Positions 12,197 to 22,996 are shown, counted from the stretch's first letter. The stretch: 64,000 nucleotides of DNA from Brachypterus glaber (GCA_958510825.1 OY294049.1:20453536-20517535), one strand, 5' to 3'. Notes: generated by a model from the sequence alone, not told the origin. Made by a program: numbers and translations.

Positions 12197-12955
12197 CCCT
12201 TTCACAGTGATTGACCTCTATAGAGGCAAAAAAAGTTGGTGCCATTAATGTGTATGACCGCTATAGAAGCATCTAAAATTATCAGTTTACCATTAGTTTT
12301 TAGCATCACGGGATTTTTGGGGTCGTTGAATACGAATCTGATGCTGGTTTTCCGAAATTCAAAATGGCGCATCCAATATGGCTGATTAGATATTTTAGTT
12401 GCTCGGATTTGCTTCAAACTGAGTACTCGGGCGTTTTTGGGGTCGCTGATTACGAATCTGGTGCCAGTTTTCCAAAATTCAAAATGGCGGATCCAATATA
12501 GCGGATTAAATTTTTTTAAATTTCTCGGAGAATTCAATCCTCTGTATTGGATTCGTTTGGACTATTTTGAATTTTGGAAAACTGGCACCAAATTCGTAAT
12601 CAGAGACCACAAGAATCCCCGAGTACCAAGTTTCAAGTAAATCCGAATAACTTTAAGAAATCTAATCATCCATATTGGATCCGCCATTTTGAATTTTGGA
12701 AAACTGGCATTAGATTAGTAATCAGCGGCCCCAAAAACCGCCGAGTAACAAATTTCAAGCAATCCCGAGCAACTTACAAAATATAATCCGCCATATTGGA
12801 TCCTCCATTTTGAACTCTAACTTTTAAATTCTGACCTCAGATTTAGATTCAGCTACCCAAAAATATACAATATGATAATATCATGTTTTTTTCAAAAAAA
12901 AAAAATTACCACATTTTTGGCACAAAAACTCTATTTTCACTGCACTGCGAAAGGG
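12197..12955. mobile_element. TTAA-flanked foldback MITE, TIR CCCTTTCRCAGTG (piggyBac-like)
   Basis: Both ends abut TTAA (12193-12196 and 12956-12959). The termini are CCCTTTCACAGTG on the left and its near-complement CACTGCGAAAGGG on the right. TTAA target duplication with a CCY start is the hallmark of piggyBac-type insertion (family knowledge). The interior is an inverted array with its centre near 12535. Two units on the left and two or more on the right repeat AATTTTGGAAAACTGGCACC, ATTCGTAATCAGCGACCCCA and ATCCGCCATATTGGATC at a spacing of about 120 bp. There is no transposase. Overlapping open frames in both directions are by-products of this repeat. Confidence 0.85.
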
Positions 12956-13088
12956 TTAACCGTCCATGTAATATATTTGAATTAAAATTAGTTACCTACA
13001 AATAATTAATTTGTAAAACTTCCAGCTACAAAATAATCAAGTGCTGGATTTGTGTTAATTTTTCTGTCTCCTAGTGAAAAAATAAACG

Positions 13089-13932
13089 TAGGGCCCCTAC
13101 CCCTACCTACCCCCTACCCCAATGTGACGAATTAAGTAAGATGACGAATCGTCTATAACAAGCGAACGTCAACAGATGGAGCAACAGCTGCAGTCTGTAG
13201 TAACTACCTGACTAGAGCGCCAAATAAGAGCTCTAGTGTTATCCCTTCCGAAACGCAGTTGGCCTACGGTAGAAGCCATGTTTGTTTAAATGAGTGATTT
13301 GTTATCACTTCGATTGTACCAACTTTAGTAAATTAAATTTTATGGGTGAGTATTGGCCCGAAATTTCTATATGTAGTGTTAACATTATTATATTTTAAAT
13401 TAAGTTTCAAATTAAGATTTTTTATATTTAATTATTATTACTTTTAAAAATAATATCAGTATAGGCGGATAAGATGACGAATACTAAACGCGGATAAGAT
13501 GACGGTACTATAATACATACTTAATATAGATTTAGAAGTTTTGAATGAAAAGGACTGTCTAATATGCGGGTACATTGGTAAAGATAATGAGGTATGTTTT
13601 TAATGCTTTGACTGCAAATTATGGGCCCATACTCACTGCAATAAATCAGTTTAAAAGAAGCCAAAATAAAGATTTATATTAAATCTAAATCTTTATTTTG
13701 TAATTTTTGTGAAAATTAAAATATCCTTCATTATCGTAACAAGTTTTAAACTATTTTTATTATTATTTTTTTTATGTTCCTAATAAATGTTTTTTGTTTG
13801 GATTTGGATGTTATTATATAAACTATTAATTAAATTACCACCTTCTAAATAAAAAAAAATGGTTTAAATAAAGACCCTATTTTATACAAACCATCAAAGC
13901 TTATGTTCGTTAACTTAGGGCCCCTTCCCCTA
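13089..13932. mobile_element. Decayed pogo-like element region
   Basis: TAGGGCCCCTACCCCTA (13089-13105) and TAGGGCCCCTTCCCCTA (13916-13932) bound the region, but in the same orientation, so they are not a simple TIR pair. Inside, GATAAGATGACGAAT-type motifs recur (about 13137, 13469 and 13493), and a transposase C-terminal zinc-finger remnant lies at 13529-13654. The whole is best read as a deletion derivative of a pogo/Tigger-like transposon, perhaps with a second end-fragment on the left. Boundaries are uncertain. Confidence 0.5.
13529..13654 (+). pseudogene. pogo-like transposase C-terminal zinc finger, remnant
   Basis: The frame reads DLEVLNEKDCLICGYIGKDN, then (after one in-frame TAA) CFDCKLWAHTHCNKS. 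The spacing Cys-x2-Cys, then Cys-x2-Cys, then Trp-Ala-His-x2-Cys matches the PHD/treble-clef-like finger at the C terminus of many insect pogo-family transposases (family knowledge). The stop codon between the Cys pairs and the missing catalytic DDE domain make it non-functional. It is the only recognisable DNA-transposase fragment in the window. Confidence 0.55.
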
Positions 13933-13934
13933 TA

Positions 13935-14240
13935 TTTTCCTTTTAAACAGTGATGAGTGAAGATTTTTAAATCCAAAAATTATGCATATGTTTTTTTACT
14001 TTACAGCACACGTGCGCTAAAAGATTATAATGGGGTAGTTTCGAATTTCCTAATATCGTCAAAAAATTTCCCAGATAAAAAGTTCTTGGACATAAATGTG
14101 TTTCCTGGAAAAATAGATAACTCTGAAAATGTCTGATGTCACCATAACTCAAGAAAGAAATTGTCTGATGAACCGATCGACTCGAAGAAGTTTTATGAGA
14201 GGAAGATCCTTATTGTTTTTAAAGATAATTATTTTGATTT
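13935..14240. repeat. Dispersed repeat, CATAAATGTGTTTCCTGG / ATAACTCAAGAA family
   Basis: Shares with 48385-48980 and 49085-49455 an ordered series of short blocks. These are a GCGCTA patch, AAAAGTTCTTGGACATAAAT, GTGTTTCCTGGAAAAA, a GTCTG patch, CATAACTCAAGAA, and a GATGAACCGATCGACTC-type end. A further inverted fragment lies near 59505-59560. The shared order shows a common, old repeat family. No ORF or class is recognised. Confidence 0.55.
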
Positions 14241-15000
14241 TTGGGGGATTAAAAGCTAGACTTCTACCAGTTTTTTCTAACTTCCTGAAATTTATTTATT
14301 AAAGTGTATCCATAAATGTATACCATTAAAAAATATGTATATAATATATATATAATATTATTCAATTAAAAACTATACACATAATTGGAAAACTAAAACT
14401 AAAAATAATGGAAGGCCCCAGTCAGCACAAGTCAAACGCTTATTTATGACAAAAATAAGCCATGACGGCCTTTTTGGAGACGTTTTTGATTTAATACCTT
14501 ACTAAAGTCTAAATTATACGCTTATACATTTTTTGCTTAATTAATTGAAGTTATTAATAAATTAAGATATATTATGGACGAAATAAATTAAAAAGAAAAC
14601 AAAAACGCAATAAATAATAAAAATGTTATAAAGTTGTATATTGTAAAATAAAGATGTTAGCTTTTTACAAAGTTTAAACGAAGTTTGAATTATTATTACT
14701 TACAAAAAAAAACAGCTTATAAAAAGAAAAGCTCTAGCGACGCACATAAGGGCTGGATAGCCAGAAAAATGGCAGGAAATACAAGAACAAAGATGAGGTG
14801 ATTCTAGGTCCAAAAATATGAAAAAAAGTCCCTGTGAAGGTTGGTCCGGAAATGACCCATAATAGAGCTACGACCCTCCTAAGGTTACATCTAAAAAGTA
14901 GTTTTTATTTAATATCTCTGGAACCCCATCAACTACAGCAACGATTTTTTGTACATGCAAAAAAAAATGTATTAACCGTAAAAAAATATGATTACGACCT
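14241..15000. other. Spacer, nothing recognised
   Basis: AT-rich with short TA runs near 14340. No repeat boundary could be supported. Confidence 0.45.
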
Positions 15001-15201
15001 ATGAACTTTCTAATTTTTAATATTTGGGTAAAATCGTTTCCGGAAGAGACAAAACATATTTTCGCGAGAAATTTGTTAATATTGTTTGGACGAAAGTATA
15101 AAAGTAGATGGAGCCAAGGGAGAGTGAGCCTACATAACCCTATCATGGCTTATAATACCTTAATCTCCTCTAAATTAAAAAAAAACAAAATTGATGGAGG
15201 G
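15001..15201 (+). CDS. Possible upstream exon of an unassigned gene fragment
   Basis: An open plus-strand frame runs into a strong splice-donor-like GGGGTAAGTAAG (exon end at 15201, GTAAGT from 15202). It ends in codon phase 0, the same phase needed by the acceptor-like site before 15317. The 3' part encodes a basic segment ending KLKKNKIDGG. There is no recognised domain, and the start at 15001 is arbitrary. Only the matching phase and good splice consensus argue that this is real. Confidence 0.3.
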
Positions 15202-15316
15202 GTAAGTAAGTGGCTATATGTTTTTATTTTTGACTTTAAGTGTTATGAAATTATGACATGTTTTGTTTTATTTGGAGTTTCTGCCAACTTTCCCTGTCTC
15301 TTGGCCCTATGTGCAG

Positions 15317-15596
15317 CGCTCGGCTGAGGAATGGCTGGGCAAAGTTGGTCGAACAACATTCGTTAATGAACATCAATATATACAATTATGCAAATTGATG
15401 CAAAGCCACCGTTTTCGCGAACCGCCTCCTGGATTTGAATTCATTAAGGAAACAATAGGAAGAGAGATAAGAAGTTCCATGTTTCTACCGGGACAACGTT
15501 GCCCTAACATTGCGATTGCCACTTTAGAGACCTTCGTGTTTACATTTTACCAACAATATTGCTGGACTCGAGATTACTAAACATTTAAATCAACAC
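15317..15596 (+). pseudogene. Unassigned exon-like coding segment, copy 1
   Basis: Preceded by a pyrimidine-rich tract and ATGTGCAG, a good splice acceptor, and followed by CAACAC|GTGAGC, a good donor. The frame encodes EEWLGKVGRTTFVNEHQYIQ and later PGQRCPNIAIATL and YQQYCWTR, with normal protein-like composition. A second copy at 20467-20828 matches from the ATG at 15479 to CAACAC at 15596 at about 93% by eye. Copy 1 lacks two bases there, giving an early TAA (15578-15580), so it is probably broken. I do not recognise the family. It may be a fragment of a host gene or of an uncharacterised element. Confidence 0.5.
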
Positions 15597-15621
15597 GTGA
15601 GCAGAAATGTAGCAAAGCAGA

Positions 15622-15897
15622 GGAAGAAGAAGAAGAAGAAGAAGAAGGTTTGTTTGTTTTTTGTTTTTAACCTCATACTATTGTACTTAATTAAGCATCC
15701 CCTAAGTCCAGGACTAGAGGGAACCACCGGCTTTAATTGACTTTCGAACCAATATATCTAGGGAGTACGCCTTCGCAAAATTTCTATTATTAATTGACTG
15801 AAAAAGGCAATCGGAGCCAGTGAAGTTTGAACTCACGATCATTGGCTCAGTGTCAATGCTATATCGATGCCTTAGACCGCTGAGCTAATTTAAGGGA
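15622..15897 (-). mobile_element. tRNA-derived SINE, minus strand, (TTC)n tail
   Basis: On the minus strand the head at about 15893-15820 reads TAGCTCAGCGGTCTAAGG, a pol III A box. It is followed by GTGAGTTCAAACTTC, a B box, at normal tRNA spacing. An unrelated body of about 170 bp follows and ends in a (TTC)n tail, seen on the plus strand as (GAA)n at 15622-15648. This head-body-simple-repeat-tail order is typical of SINEs (family knowledge). It lies directly downstream of the exon-like copy 1. The parent tRNA isoacceptor was not determined. Confidence 0.75.
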
Positions 15898-18539
15898 AAG
15901 TGAACATGTCACCTATTCCGAAATACCACTTAATTTTTCTGATAAAATGGAAAATATTATTGAAGCAGAGCAATATGAGAACACTGAAGACAACCAAGGA
16001 TCAACAAAATTTTATCAGTGAGTGACATGCTTGAAGAAAAAGCAAATAATACACAAAAAATACAATTTGTGCTAACCTTATTTTAAATCAAATACTTTCT
16101 GGATTGTAAAGGGTGTCAAAACCCCATTTATTTAGAAAATTAAAGAAGGTATGTGATTTATACTTGCATGCTTTCCATTTTTGGTATATTTAAAAAAAAA
16201 ATATATATTTGTTTTTAATATTATTTTGTAGTTTACTTTAATAATGAATTATGTACCTGAACCATCTACATTTTACTTTTTTTAGTAAAAATATCGCATA
16301 CTACACTAGTTTTTTTAAAGTAGTGTAACGACATAAATCGTCACTTTGTAATATAGCAAGGGTTAATTAAACTATTCGTTTACTTACGTTATAATTTATG
16401 TTTATTTTGTATATAAATAGTTACGTACGTACAGAACTATTTTGTATCTGGGACTATTTTGTAGCAGGAACTGAATTCTAACCATATGAGTCTCTATTCC
16501 ATAGTTCTACCTGAAAATAACATAGAGAAAACATAATTAGAATATGATTTTTAATAATAAAGAATCATATGACTTATTTCTCTATAGTGCATTTGTCTAT
16601 GGACTTACCTGGTTTTTATATGTTTCAGAGTCTATTGAGGGTTGGATTTCACTGGCTTTCATCTGTAGCTTGTTTCTCCTGGAAAGTTTCATATGCTTAT
16701 TGCTTCGGGATAATCCAGAATTTGTTGAAAATAGTTTGCTGGAACTGCTCACTTAGATTCAGTATTTTGTTTATACTTAGTTCACAGGACACTTAGTATT
16801 CTGTTCGTATTTTTATTAGTTTTGCTGATAAACAATAAGTATTGTTTATATTTGTTTCTTAGAGTAATATTTTGAGGTTAGATATCACTAATACGGATTT
16901 ATTAGGAAATAGTCTTTTTGGTTATTATCTTTGATGTAGTTTTCGTTACCTTTATTAGGAATCCTATACGGTAAAACTGTAGTTGATAATGACTTACATA
17001 GATGTCGCTAATAGTTCAGAAATAGGATTTTATTTACCTGAAGGGTTCATACCGGTTGATAAGGTCGATTTTCGCTCTTTTCTTGATGCAACTCGAATAC
17101 AATGGTGGTGTCATTTTGACGAGTGTTTATTTTCTGTAATCATCGAAGTAATCCTTCATGTATTTTTATTTAAAGTTAGTGAAAATGAATATTTAAACAA
17201 TGCGGAAGATATTATAACTGTTATTTTCTACAATTATGCATTTATAACGTTTCGATGGACATCGAAGACTTAGAATGACATGTAAGTTAAGTTTTTCTGT
17301 TTCTTAGAATATTTCTGAGATATAATTATTGTTTTAGCACCATTAATTAAGCACCATTAAGCACCATTAACCACCATTATTACTACATTACTAGACCATT
17401 AATTAATTACCATTAATTACTCACCATTTCTATACCATTAATATGGAATTACATTAATTTAAGTTGAAGTTTATTTTGGTATATTTGATATACAAGTTCT
17501 CCGCATAGAGTGATGTTCTGTTGGAACATGGTTCTGTAATTTTCGGCATAGATAAATTCTATGTAACCGTCTAGCAGACAATTTTACATTGGACATAATT
17601 TTCAAAAGTATATTTTATCCCGGACAACATTTTCAATCGTACATTTTATCCTGGAAGATGATTTTTCCAAAGTAGATGGGACAGCCTATATTTTTTTTTC
17701 TTTCATTTGAGAAATGAATTCATCAGCATAGGGGAGACTTGTACAGATGGAGACGATGGAATTCATACCTCATGGATTTTGCAGAAACCAGCTAAGTACT
17801 CATTCTGAAAACTTTTAAAAGCAATATTTCATATTTTTAAATTCTTTTATTTCAATATTCTTATAACTGTAAACTTTATCAGATCTGATATAGTATTGAT
17901 TAATACTATATGCCCTTCTGGCTTTTGTTCATTTTTAGGTACTTATTTTTTTTTAAAACATTTAATCTCATTTATTAATTATTAAATATCATACTTTTGA
18001 TTAAATGATTTCTAATTTAAGCATGACTTTTATACACTGCAAGAAATGATTGTTGTTTACATACATTTCTTGGTGCTTGCTGAACTTCATGTTTTCTTTA
18101 TACATTTAAGTCGAATGATTTCTGAATTTAGTAATTTTTATTAAGATTTCTTTAATTATATCTTAATATAATTACACATATTTTTTATATATATTAATAC
18201 ATTACTTGATGTGCTTTCATTAAGTTTATTTATAATAAATTTCTCAAATGAATTATCTTATTTTATTTAGGGGTTATATTTTCTCAAACTGAAAAGCTTA
18301 AGTATTTACACTAGGTTGTTACTTACCTAAAGGAGTAAAAGCTAAAGTAACTGGCGCCCCTAACAACATTAATCAATTCTTTCTATTTTTCCCTTGCCCA
18401 TACCCATTGCTCCGCTGTCAAAACTAGCCGTTGGCAGTGAACGTATTAATTACGGTACAGTAGCAATTTTTTACCAAACTCGATGGGGGTTGAAACAATA
18501 GAAAAATAATCTATAATTTATTTGAGGCTTATATATATT
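15898..18539. other. 2.6-kb AT-rich stretch without supported genes
   Basis: Holds a 70-codon hydrophobic frame at 16544-16756 and a 96-codon frame at 16983-17273 whose translation is protein-like but has no recognised domain or splice context. I do not call either a gene. A minisatellite sits at 17336-17445. The rest shows no repeat boundary that I can support. Confidence 0.4.
17336..17445. repeat. (CACCATTAA)n-like minisatellite
   Basis: Imperfect units such as GCACCATTAA, CCACCATTATTA and TACCATTAATTA recur about nine times. Confidence 0.8.
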
Positions 18540-18579
18540 TATAGTATTATTAATTCGAGCCATTTCGCCTCAATGATTA

Positions 18580-19723
18580 CACTAGGCAACAAATCGCAAC
18601 TTTTTTTTTGCCCCCATCGGAAAGTAAATTTTTCTTACTGATTCGAGGGCGTAGAATCCGAATCTGACCTTAGAAAAATTCCAGCACCTAAAATTTTTGA
18701 GATATAAGTTCAGGTAATAATGACGTTTTTTTTTCAAAATCTTTAAAAAAAAGAGTAGAATTTTGAAAATTTTAGTGTATATTAAAAAAATACGAGGAAT
18801 TCAAAAATCTATGTCAAGAACCTATTGTCAGAGTAAGTACGCGAAAAAAAAGGCTAAAATGAAAGTGCAGAGTTTACTTAATTGCTCATTTGTGGCAAAA
18901 CTATCAATTTTTTTTAAAAACTTTATAGAACTTAATTTGTAGATTATAAAATTCTCTACAAAAATATTTATACAAATATTTTTTATTTTGCTTAGTTTGT
19001 TCCTAAAAAGTAAATAAATGAAAAAGATATCAAATTAAAGTACACAGTGTAAACTTTTTTCCCGAGCCCAAAAAATATATTTTTCTTATCAATTTAAAGG
19101 CACAGAATCTAAATTTGACCTTAAAAAAAATTCAGCAAGTCTTATTTTTTAAATTTTACTACATGCAATTATGCCAATTTAAAAATAATTCATAAAACAA
19201 AATGTTGTGTATTTTTTTTGTTTTTTTAATGGTTCTACATCATAAAAATGTTACTTTATTACATAAGAACCATAATACGTAACATTTTTTTAGTTCATTT
19301 TTACCCCCTAGTAATGATTTTTGTCAATTTTTAGCATGAGTACGTGGCGATAAGCTGGTCCCCTTATGCACCCTTCTTCTTACCCTCCACCCCTACTTAG
19401 TTTTGTTACATTATCCATTTTTTTTATTTTTTTTTTCATAATATCCCTATTTATTCTACCTATGAAAATTTCTATGTTTTAAGTTGGGTATTTTTTAACT
19501 AATATTGAGTCGCCGAATCCAAATTTATCCTTGGAATATTTTTGTCACTTATGATTTTAGAACAAAAGAGGGATAAAATAATGATTTTTTAACATTTTTA
19601 TCTTATTTTTCTCAGAAAACTTAGGTAATAGAAATATACTGAGGCTAGATTCGGTTTCAGCGACCCAAAATTAGTTAAAAAACATATGACTCCAATCGGG
19701 GCAAGAAACCGTGTTGCCTAGTG
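18580..19723. mobile_element. Nested foldback MITE, TIR CACTAGGCAACA, TTA flanks
   Basis: The left end CACTAGGCAACA is mirrored by TGTTGCCTAGTG at the right end, with subterminal TTGCCCCCATCGG against CCAATCGGGGCAAG. Both sides carry TTA (18577-18579 and 19724-19726), a possible 3-bp target duplication as in PIF/Harbinger-type insertion. Internal blocks resembling AATCCGAATCTGACCTTAGA and its complement occur on both sides. No coding sequence. It is inserted close to the left TIR of the 1.9-kb unit. Confidence 0.7.
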
Positions 19724-20425
19724 TTATTTATATCAAATTTCTTGATCACTCATTTAATAATTGTCACCATGTTTTATTTGATAATACAAAAATTTTAACT
19801 AAAGAGCCTATTACAGAAATACTAAAGCTAAAAGAATCAATTTTCATAAAATTATGCAGAGATTACTGTATTGGCGAATGCTCTTCATCTTTATCTAACA
19901 TTCGGACACCAATACCTAATGATGAAGTATTTCGCGGTAACTTAACTTTGCCCTCTTTTCAATAAAAAAGTTTTTACCAAATTAACTTCTCTACACGTTT
20001 TCAATAAAAACGCTTTTTCCAAATTAATTTCTCTACACCTTTTTATTGTTACAGGTGTCTTTGTTTCAATTACCTCTAAATGACAAATTTTGGCATTTGT
20101 CATAATTTGATTGATAAAACCAAATATTGCACAAATTCTTTTAAAAACTAATAATTTTATTTAAAAACGGGATCAGATTATATCCCGAAAAGTTAGAAGT
20201 TAACTTTTATTCAGCTTTGCGTTCTTTTTTAATTATTTTAACGGTTTATCAAGAATTTTATTAAAAATTCTTTATTTAGGCAAAACTTTTAAACTTTGGT
20301 AAGGTATTGACTAATAATATTTTTTAGGTAAAGAAGATATAGCAGATAAGTATTATTTTAAACGCAATAACTTACCAGCGCATCTAGAAATAGGTGCCCC
20401 TGTTTTAGATTTGTTATCGATATAA
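19724..20425 (+). CDS. Possible two-exon coding fragment inside the 1.9-kb unit
   Basis: Exon-like part one (19724-19936) reads KFLDHSFNNCHHVLFDNTKI and later KLCRDYCIGECSSSLSNI, ending CGCG before GTAAC. Part two starts at 20328 after ATTTTTTAG and reads KEDIADKYYFKRNNLPAHLE to a TAA at 20423-20425. Joining the two restores an intact Gly codon across the junction without a frameshift, and the composition is protein-like. The 5' end is missing, cut by the foldback insertion. No family is recognised. Two 42-bp direct repeats lie at the start of the intron. Confidence 0.35.
19956..20039. repeat. Two 42-bp direct repeats
   Basis: Units beginning TTTTCAATAAAAA and ending TTCTCTACAC start at 19956 and 19998. 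Confidence 0.85.
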
Positions 20426-20466
20426 ATAATAATTCAGGCGAAATGGCTCAAATTAATAATACTATA

Positions 20467-20828
20467 AATAGAAAAAGAAACTAGAAGTTCCATGTTTCTA
20501 CGGGGACAACGTTGCCCTAACATTGTGATTGCCACTTTAAGGACTTTCGTGTTTACATTTTACGGACAATATTGCTGGACTCGTGAGATTATTAAACATT
20601 TAAATCAACACTGCGGTCATTATAATATACAATGCGCTCATGTGGCCACAAACTTACACATACACATATCGTATTGGCTCAATGTGTTAATCTGCTCTCG
20701 CATAATACAAAACAAACAATAACTAGCCAGAATGCAGTTATAGATTCAATATTGCGCTCCTTTTCATGTGTAAACTCGATTAAATCAGCATCTATTTTTT
20801 TTAGACAAATTACAGCAGTATTATCCTA
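20467..20828 (+). pseudogene. Unassigned exon-like coding segment, copy 2
   Basis: Matches copy 1 (15454-15596) from about AATAG-GAAGAG onward, including SSMFL, GQRCPNI and QYCWTR, at about 93% over the best 118 bp. Copy 2 keeps the two bases missing in copy 1 and reads through CAACAC into TGCGGTCATTAT, where copy 1 has a GTGAGC donor. This is what a spliced or processed derivative would look like. A +1 shift near 20650 moves the open frame to a helical, Ser/Asn-rich tail (VLAQCVNLLSHNTKQTITSQ) that stops at 20829. No introns or upstream exons are present. Family unknown. Confidence 0.45.
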
Positions 20829-20931
20829 AATAGACATTATAATAATTTAACAATCATATAATATGGTTATACACGGTGCACCCGGGTGGCGCATAAGTTA
20901 CTTTACCATTTAAAAATTTAAGTAAGGTAAA

Positions 20932-22320
20932 ACACCCAATAGTTGACACTACCCCAATAGTTGACAGTTTTAAATAAAACAACCTAAAATAAGATTACAT
21001 TACATTTATTGAGGCGAAATAAATAATAAATGGGCACCTAGTACCATCTAGTCTTAGAATTTGCAACTGAAGATCACGTGATGAGTTGCGTTTTAATATG
21101 GCAGGCAATTTTTTAGTGGAGTGTTTTTGTTCGCATTTTTTTTACAGTTTCTTAAGACAAGTGCTAAGAAATTGGGTGTTTTTAATTTTCAGTATTTAGT
21201 GAATAATACGTATTTATGCATGCTAATCTTAATTATAGGCTTTTATGAGTTCAAATCAAACTTTTTCTGATTATTTACAACTCAATAAGACAGTTTTAGC
21301 TTTTTGCATAGGGGGTGTCAACCACTAGATTAAAAAATCAACAAATTTCAATAGTTGACAGCCAATTTTACGGCTCGTGGGGATCGTTTAAAATACTGTA
21401 TTATACACCTCAGGGTGACCACAGGTTTTTTCAAATTAAGATTCCCTCATTTTTTCCTGATTCTTCCCTGATTTTTTCATGATGCTTTCCTGATTCTTCT
21501 CTGAACTCCCTGATAAAGAAATTTTCCCTGATTTTAGTACAGATCATGAACGTATAGATACAAAAAAAGTTTTTGAAGCCAATATTCGTAAAAAATTTGA
21601 ACATCCTGGTTTATTTTTGAGTTATGATTTTTTATTTTTTTCAACCTTTTTTCTGTAAAACTGATCTATGGATTGGTAGAACTCTATGAATAAAAACTTG
21701 TTTTAGTAATAGTTTATCATGTACATCACAGCTTTTTTTCAGTTTCCCTGATTTTTTACAGTTGATCAAATTACCCTTGTTTCCCTGTTTTCCTTGATCT
21801 GTGGACACCTGCACATTTAATTAAGATCTAAATGTGCATGGGTGTTTTAAGATAAAATGAATGTTTTTTTTTATAATTCCAACAAAAAAATAAAATATAT
21901 CAAAGTATTTTAACTAAAATGCTCATCTCTCATTTTTCGTATTTTGCTAAGAACTTCACTTCAGTTTTGTAAGTTATTGTACAATTCTGGTTAACCTCTA
22001 GTCGCATAGCATTTAGAGATAAAATAAGATTTAGAGCTTTAAAGTTGAGAGGGAATTTTTCGTCAACTATTGGTTAAAATACTGTCAACTATTGGTGCTT
22101 TGATATCGTTTTGTAAAACTTGATGAATTTAAATAAAAATATAACTTTACTGGCATTTTTTTTAATAAAAACAGTAATTTATAAGTTACATTTTTAAAGC
22201 ATTATGCTTTTAAAGTAATATTTCTTTTAAAATAAAAGAAAAATATGTTATGTCGACTATTAGATATGTTATATGTCAACTATTGGTAAATTAATTTATT
22301 ACCCCTGTCAACTTAACAAT
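20932..22320. mobile_element. Degraded MITE with repeated CCAATAGTTGACA motif
   Basis: Starts GGTAAAACACCCAATAGTTG with ACCCCAATAGTTGACAG just inside. The motif recurs as TTTCAATAGTTGACAGCC near 21346 and, inverted, as GTCAACTATTGG near 22062, 22086 and 22268. A variant, GTCGACTATTAG, lies at 22253. The expected inverted right end is not clearly present, so the right boundary is a guess. The layout closely parallels the element at 52038-53413. A second MITE (21411-21811) is inserted in it. Confidence 0.6.
21411..21811. mobile_element. MITE with ends CAGGGTGACCACAG / CTGTGGACACCTG
   Basis: Short imperfect TIRs bound an interior with many TTCCCTGATTTT units (near 21450-21535 and 21735-21790). 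This terminal and interior pattern is a widespread arthropod repeat as far as I recall. Non-coding. It lies within the CCAATAGTTGACA element. Confidence 0.65.
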
Positions 22321-22650
22321 TTTTACAGGGTCTAAAAAAAATTAAAAATATTTGTTTGTATTATCACATTCAAACATTTTGGTACTAATATAAAAAGAAA
22401 ACATCTAACTAAACACATGTATTCAATAAAATATAAAAAAAAATTATCAGATAAAATTTTAATTAAAAAACATTATAGAATTTTTCTTAGACTATTTTTA
22501 CAATATTGAGTACAGGAAATGAATTTTTTTTTAACTCTTTATGAAATTTTCTTTTTGGGTTGGTATTGAAGACCTAAATTTAACTTGCCTAAGGTATTGG
22601 ACTGCTGTCCATTAGCAAACTTTTAAGTTTGTCTTGATTTGCACTTGTAT

Positions 22651-22697
22651 GCAACCCATTAAACAGCTAATAAATTATTAGCTGTCTAATGGGTTGC
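22651..22697. repeat. 47-bp palindrome
   Basis: GCAACCCATTAAACAGCTAA is followed within a few bases by its near-perfect complement TTAGCTGTCTAATGGGTTGC. Copy B of the repeat has only one half. Confidence 0.9.
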
Positions 22698-22698
22698 C

Positions 22699-22779
22699 TA
22701 TTAGTAATAATATATTGTAATAAATATTAGTAATAATATATTGTAATAAATATTAGTAATAATATATTGTAATAAATAT
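22699..22779. repeat. Three 26-bp tandem repeats
   Basis: TATTAGTAATAATATATTGT plus ATAAA starts at 22699, 22725 and 22751, essentially identical in the three copies. Confidence 0.95.
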
Positions 22780-22996
22780 AAAACCAAGAAAACTAAAGGT
22801 AAACAAAAATCATATTTCCTGTTTGACATACATAAGGTAGGTATAATCGGTGGTTACTGCACTTTACAGTTGAACACATTTTTTTTCATGTTTAAAAGTT
22901 AAGGAACAAATTCAGTACTTATTTGGTTGTATGAAAAGTGTACGTCAGTGCAAGAAAGTGCAGTCCCAACGAACAAAACTATATATAAATTTGTAT

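Larger units (their letters stand above)
18540..20466. mobile_element. 1.9-kb unit bounded by ~30-bp inverted repeats
   Basis: TATAGTATTATTAATTCGAG followed by CCATTTCGCCT at 18540-18570 is matched in inverse at 20436-20466 (AGGCGAAATGGCTC, then AATTAATAATACTATA). It encloses a nested foldback starting only about 9 bp inside the left TIR and a two-exon-like frame on the right. The exon-like copy 2 starts directly at the right TIR. It could be a transposon that carries coding sequence or a fortuitously arranged pair of repeats. No target duplication was identified. Confidence 0.55.

Noticed and set aside
12202..12786. Several overlapping ORFs with repeated PYWIRHFEFWKTG peptides
   Set aside because: The peptide repeats mirror the ~120-bp DNA repeat in both orientations of a TTAA-flanked foldback, so they are not a repeat protein.
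13089..13932. LTR retrotransposon suggested by direct GGGCCCC repeats
   Set aside because: The direct repeats are only ~17 bp, there is no primer-binding site, polypurine tract or gag-pol, and the interior carries a pogo finger.
15820..15893. Functional tRNA gene on the minus strand
   Set aside because: A and B boxes are present, but it is followed by a SINE body and a TTC tail, and the cloverleaf looks degenerate.
16983..17273. 96-codon protein-like frame
   Set aside because: No homologous domain, repeat copy or splice context; a single open frame of this size can arise by chance even in AT-rich DNA.
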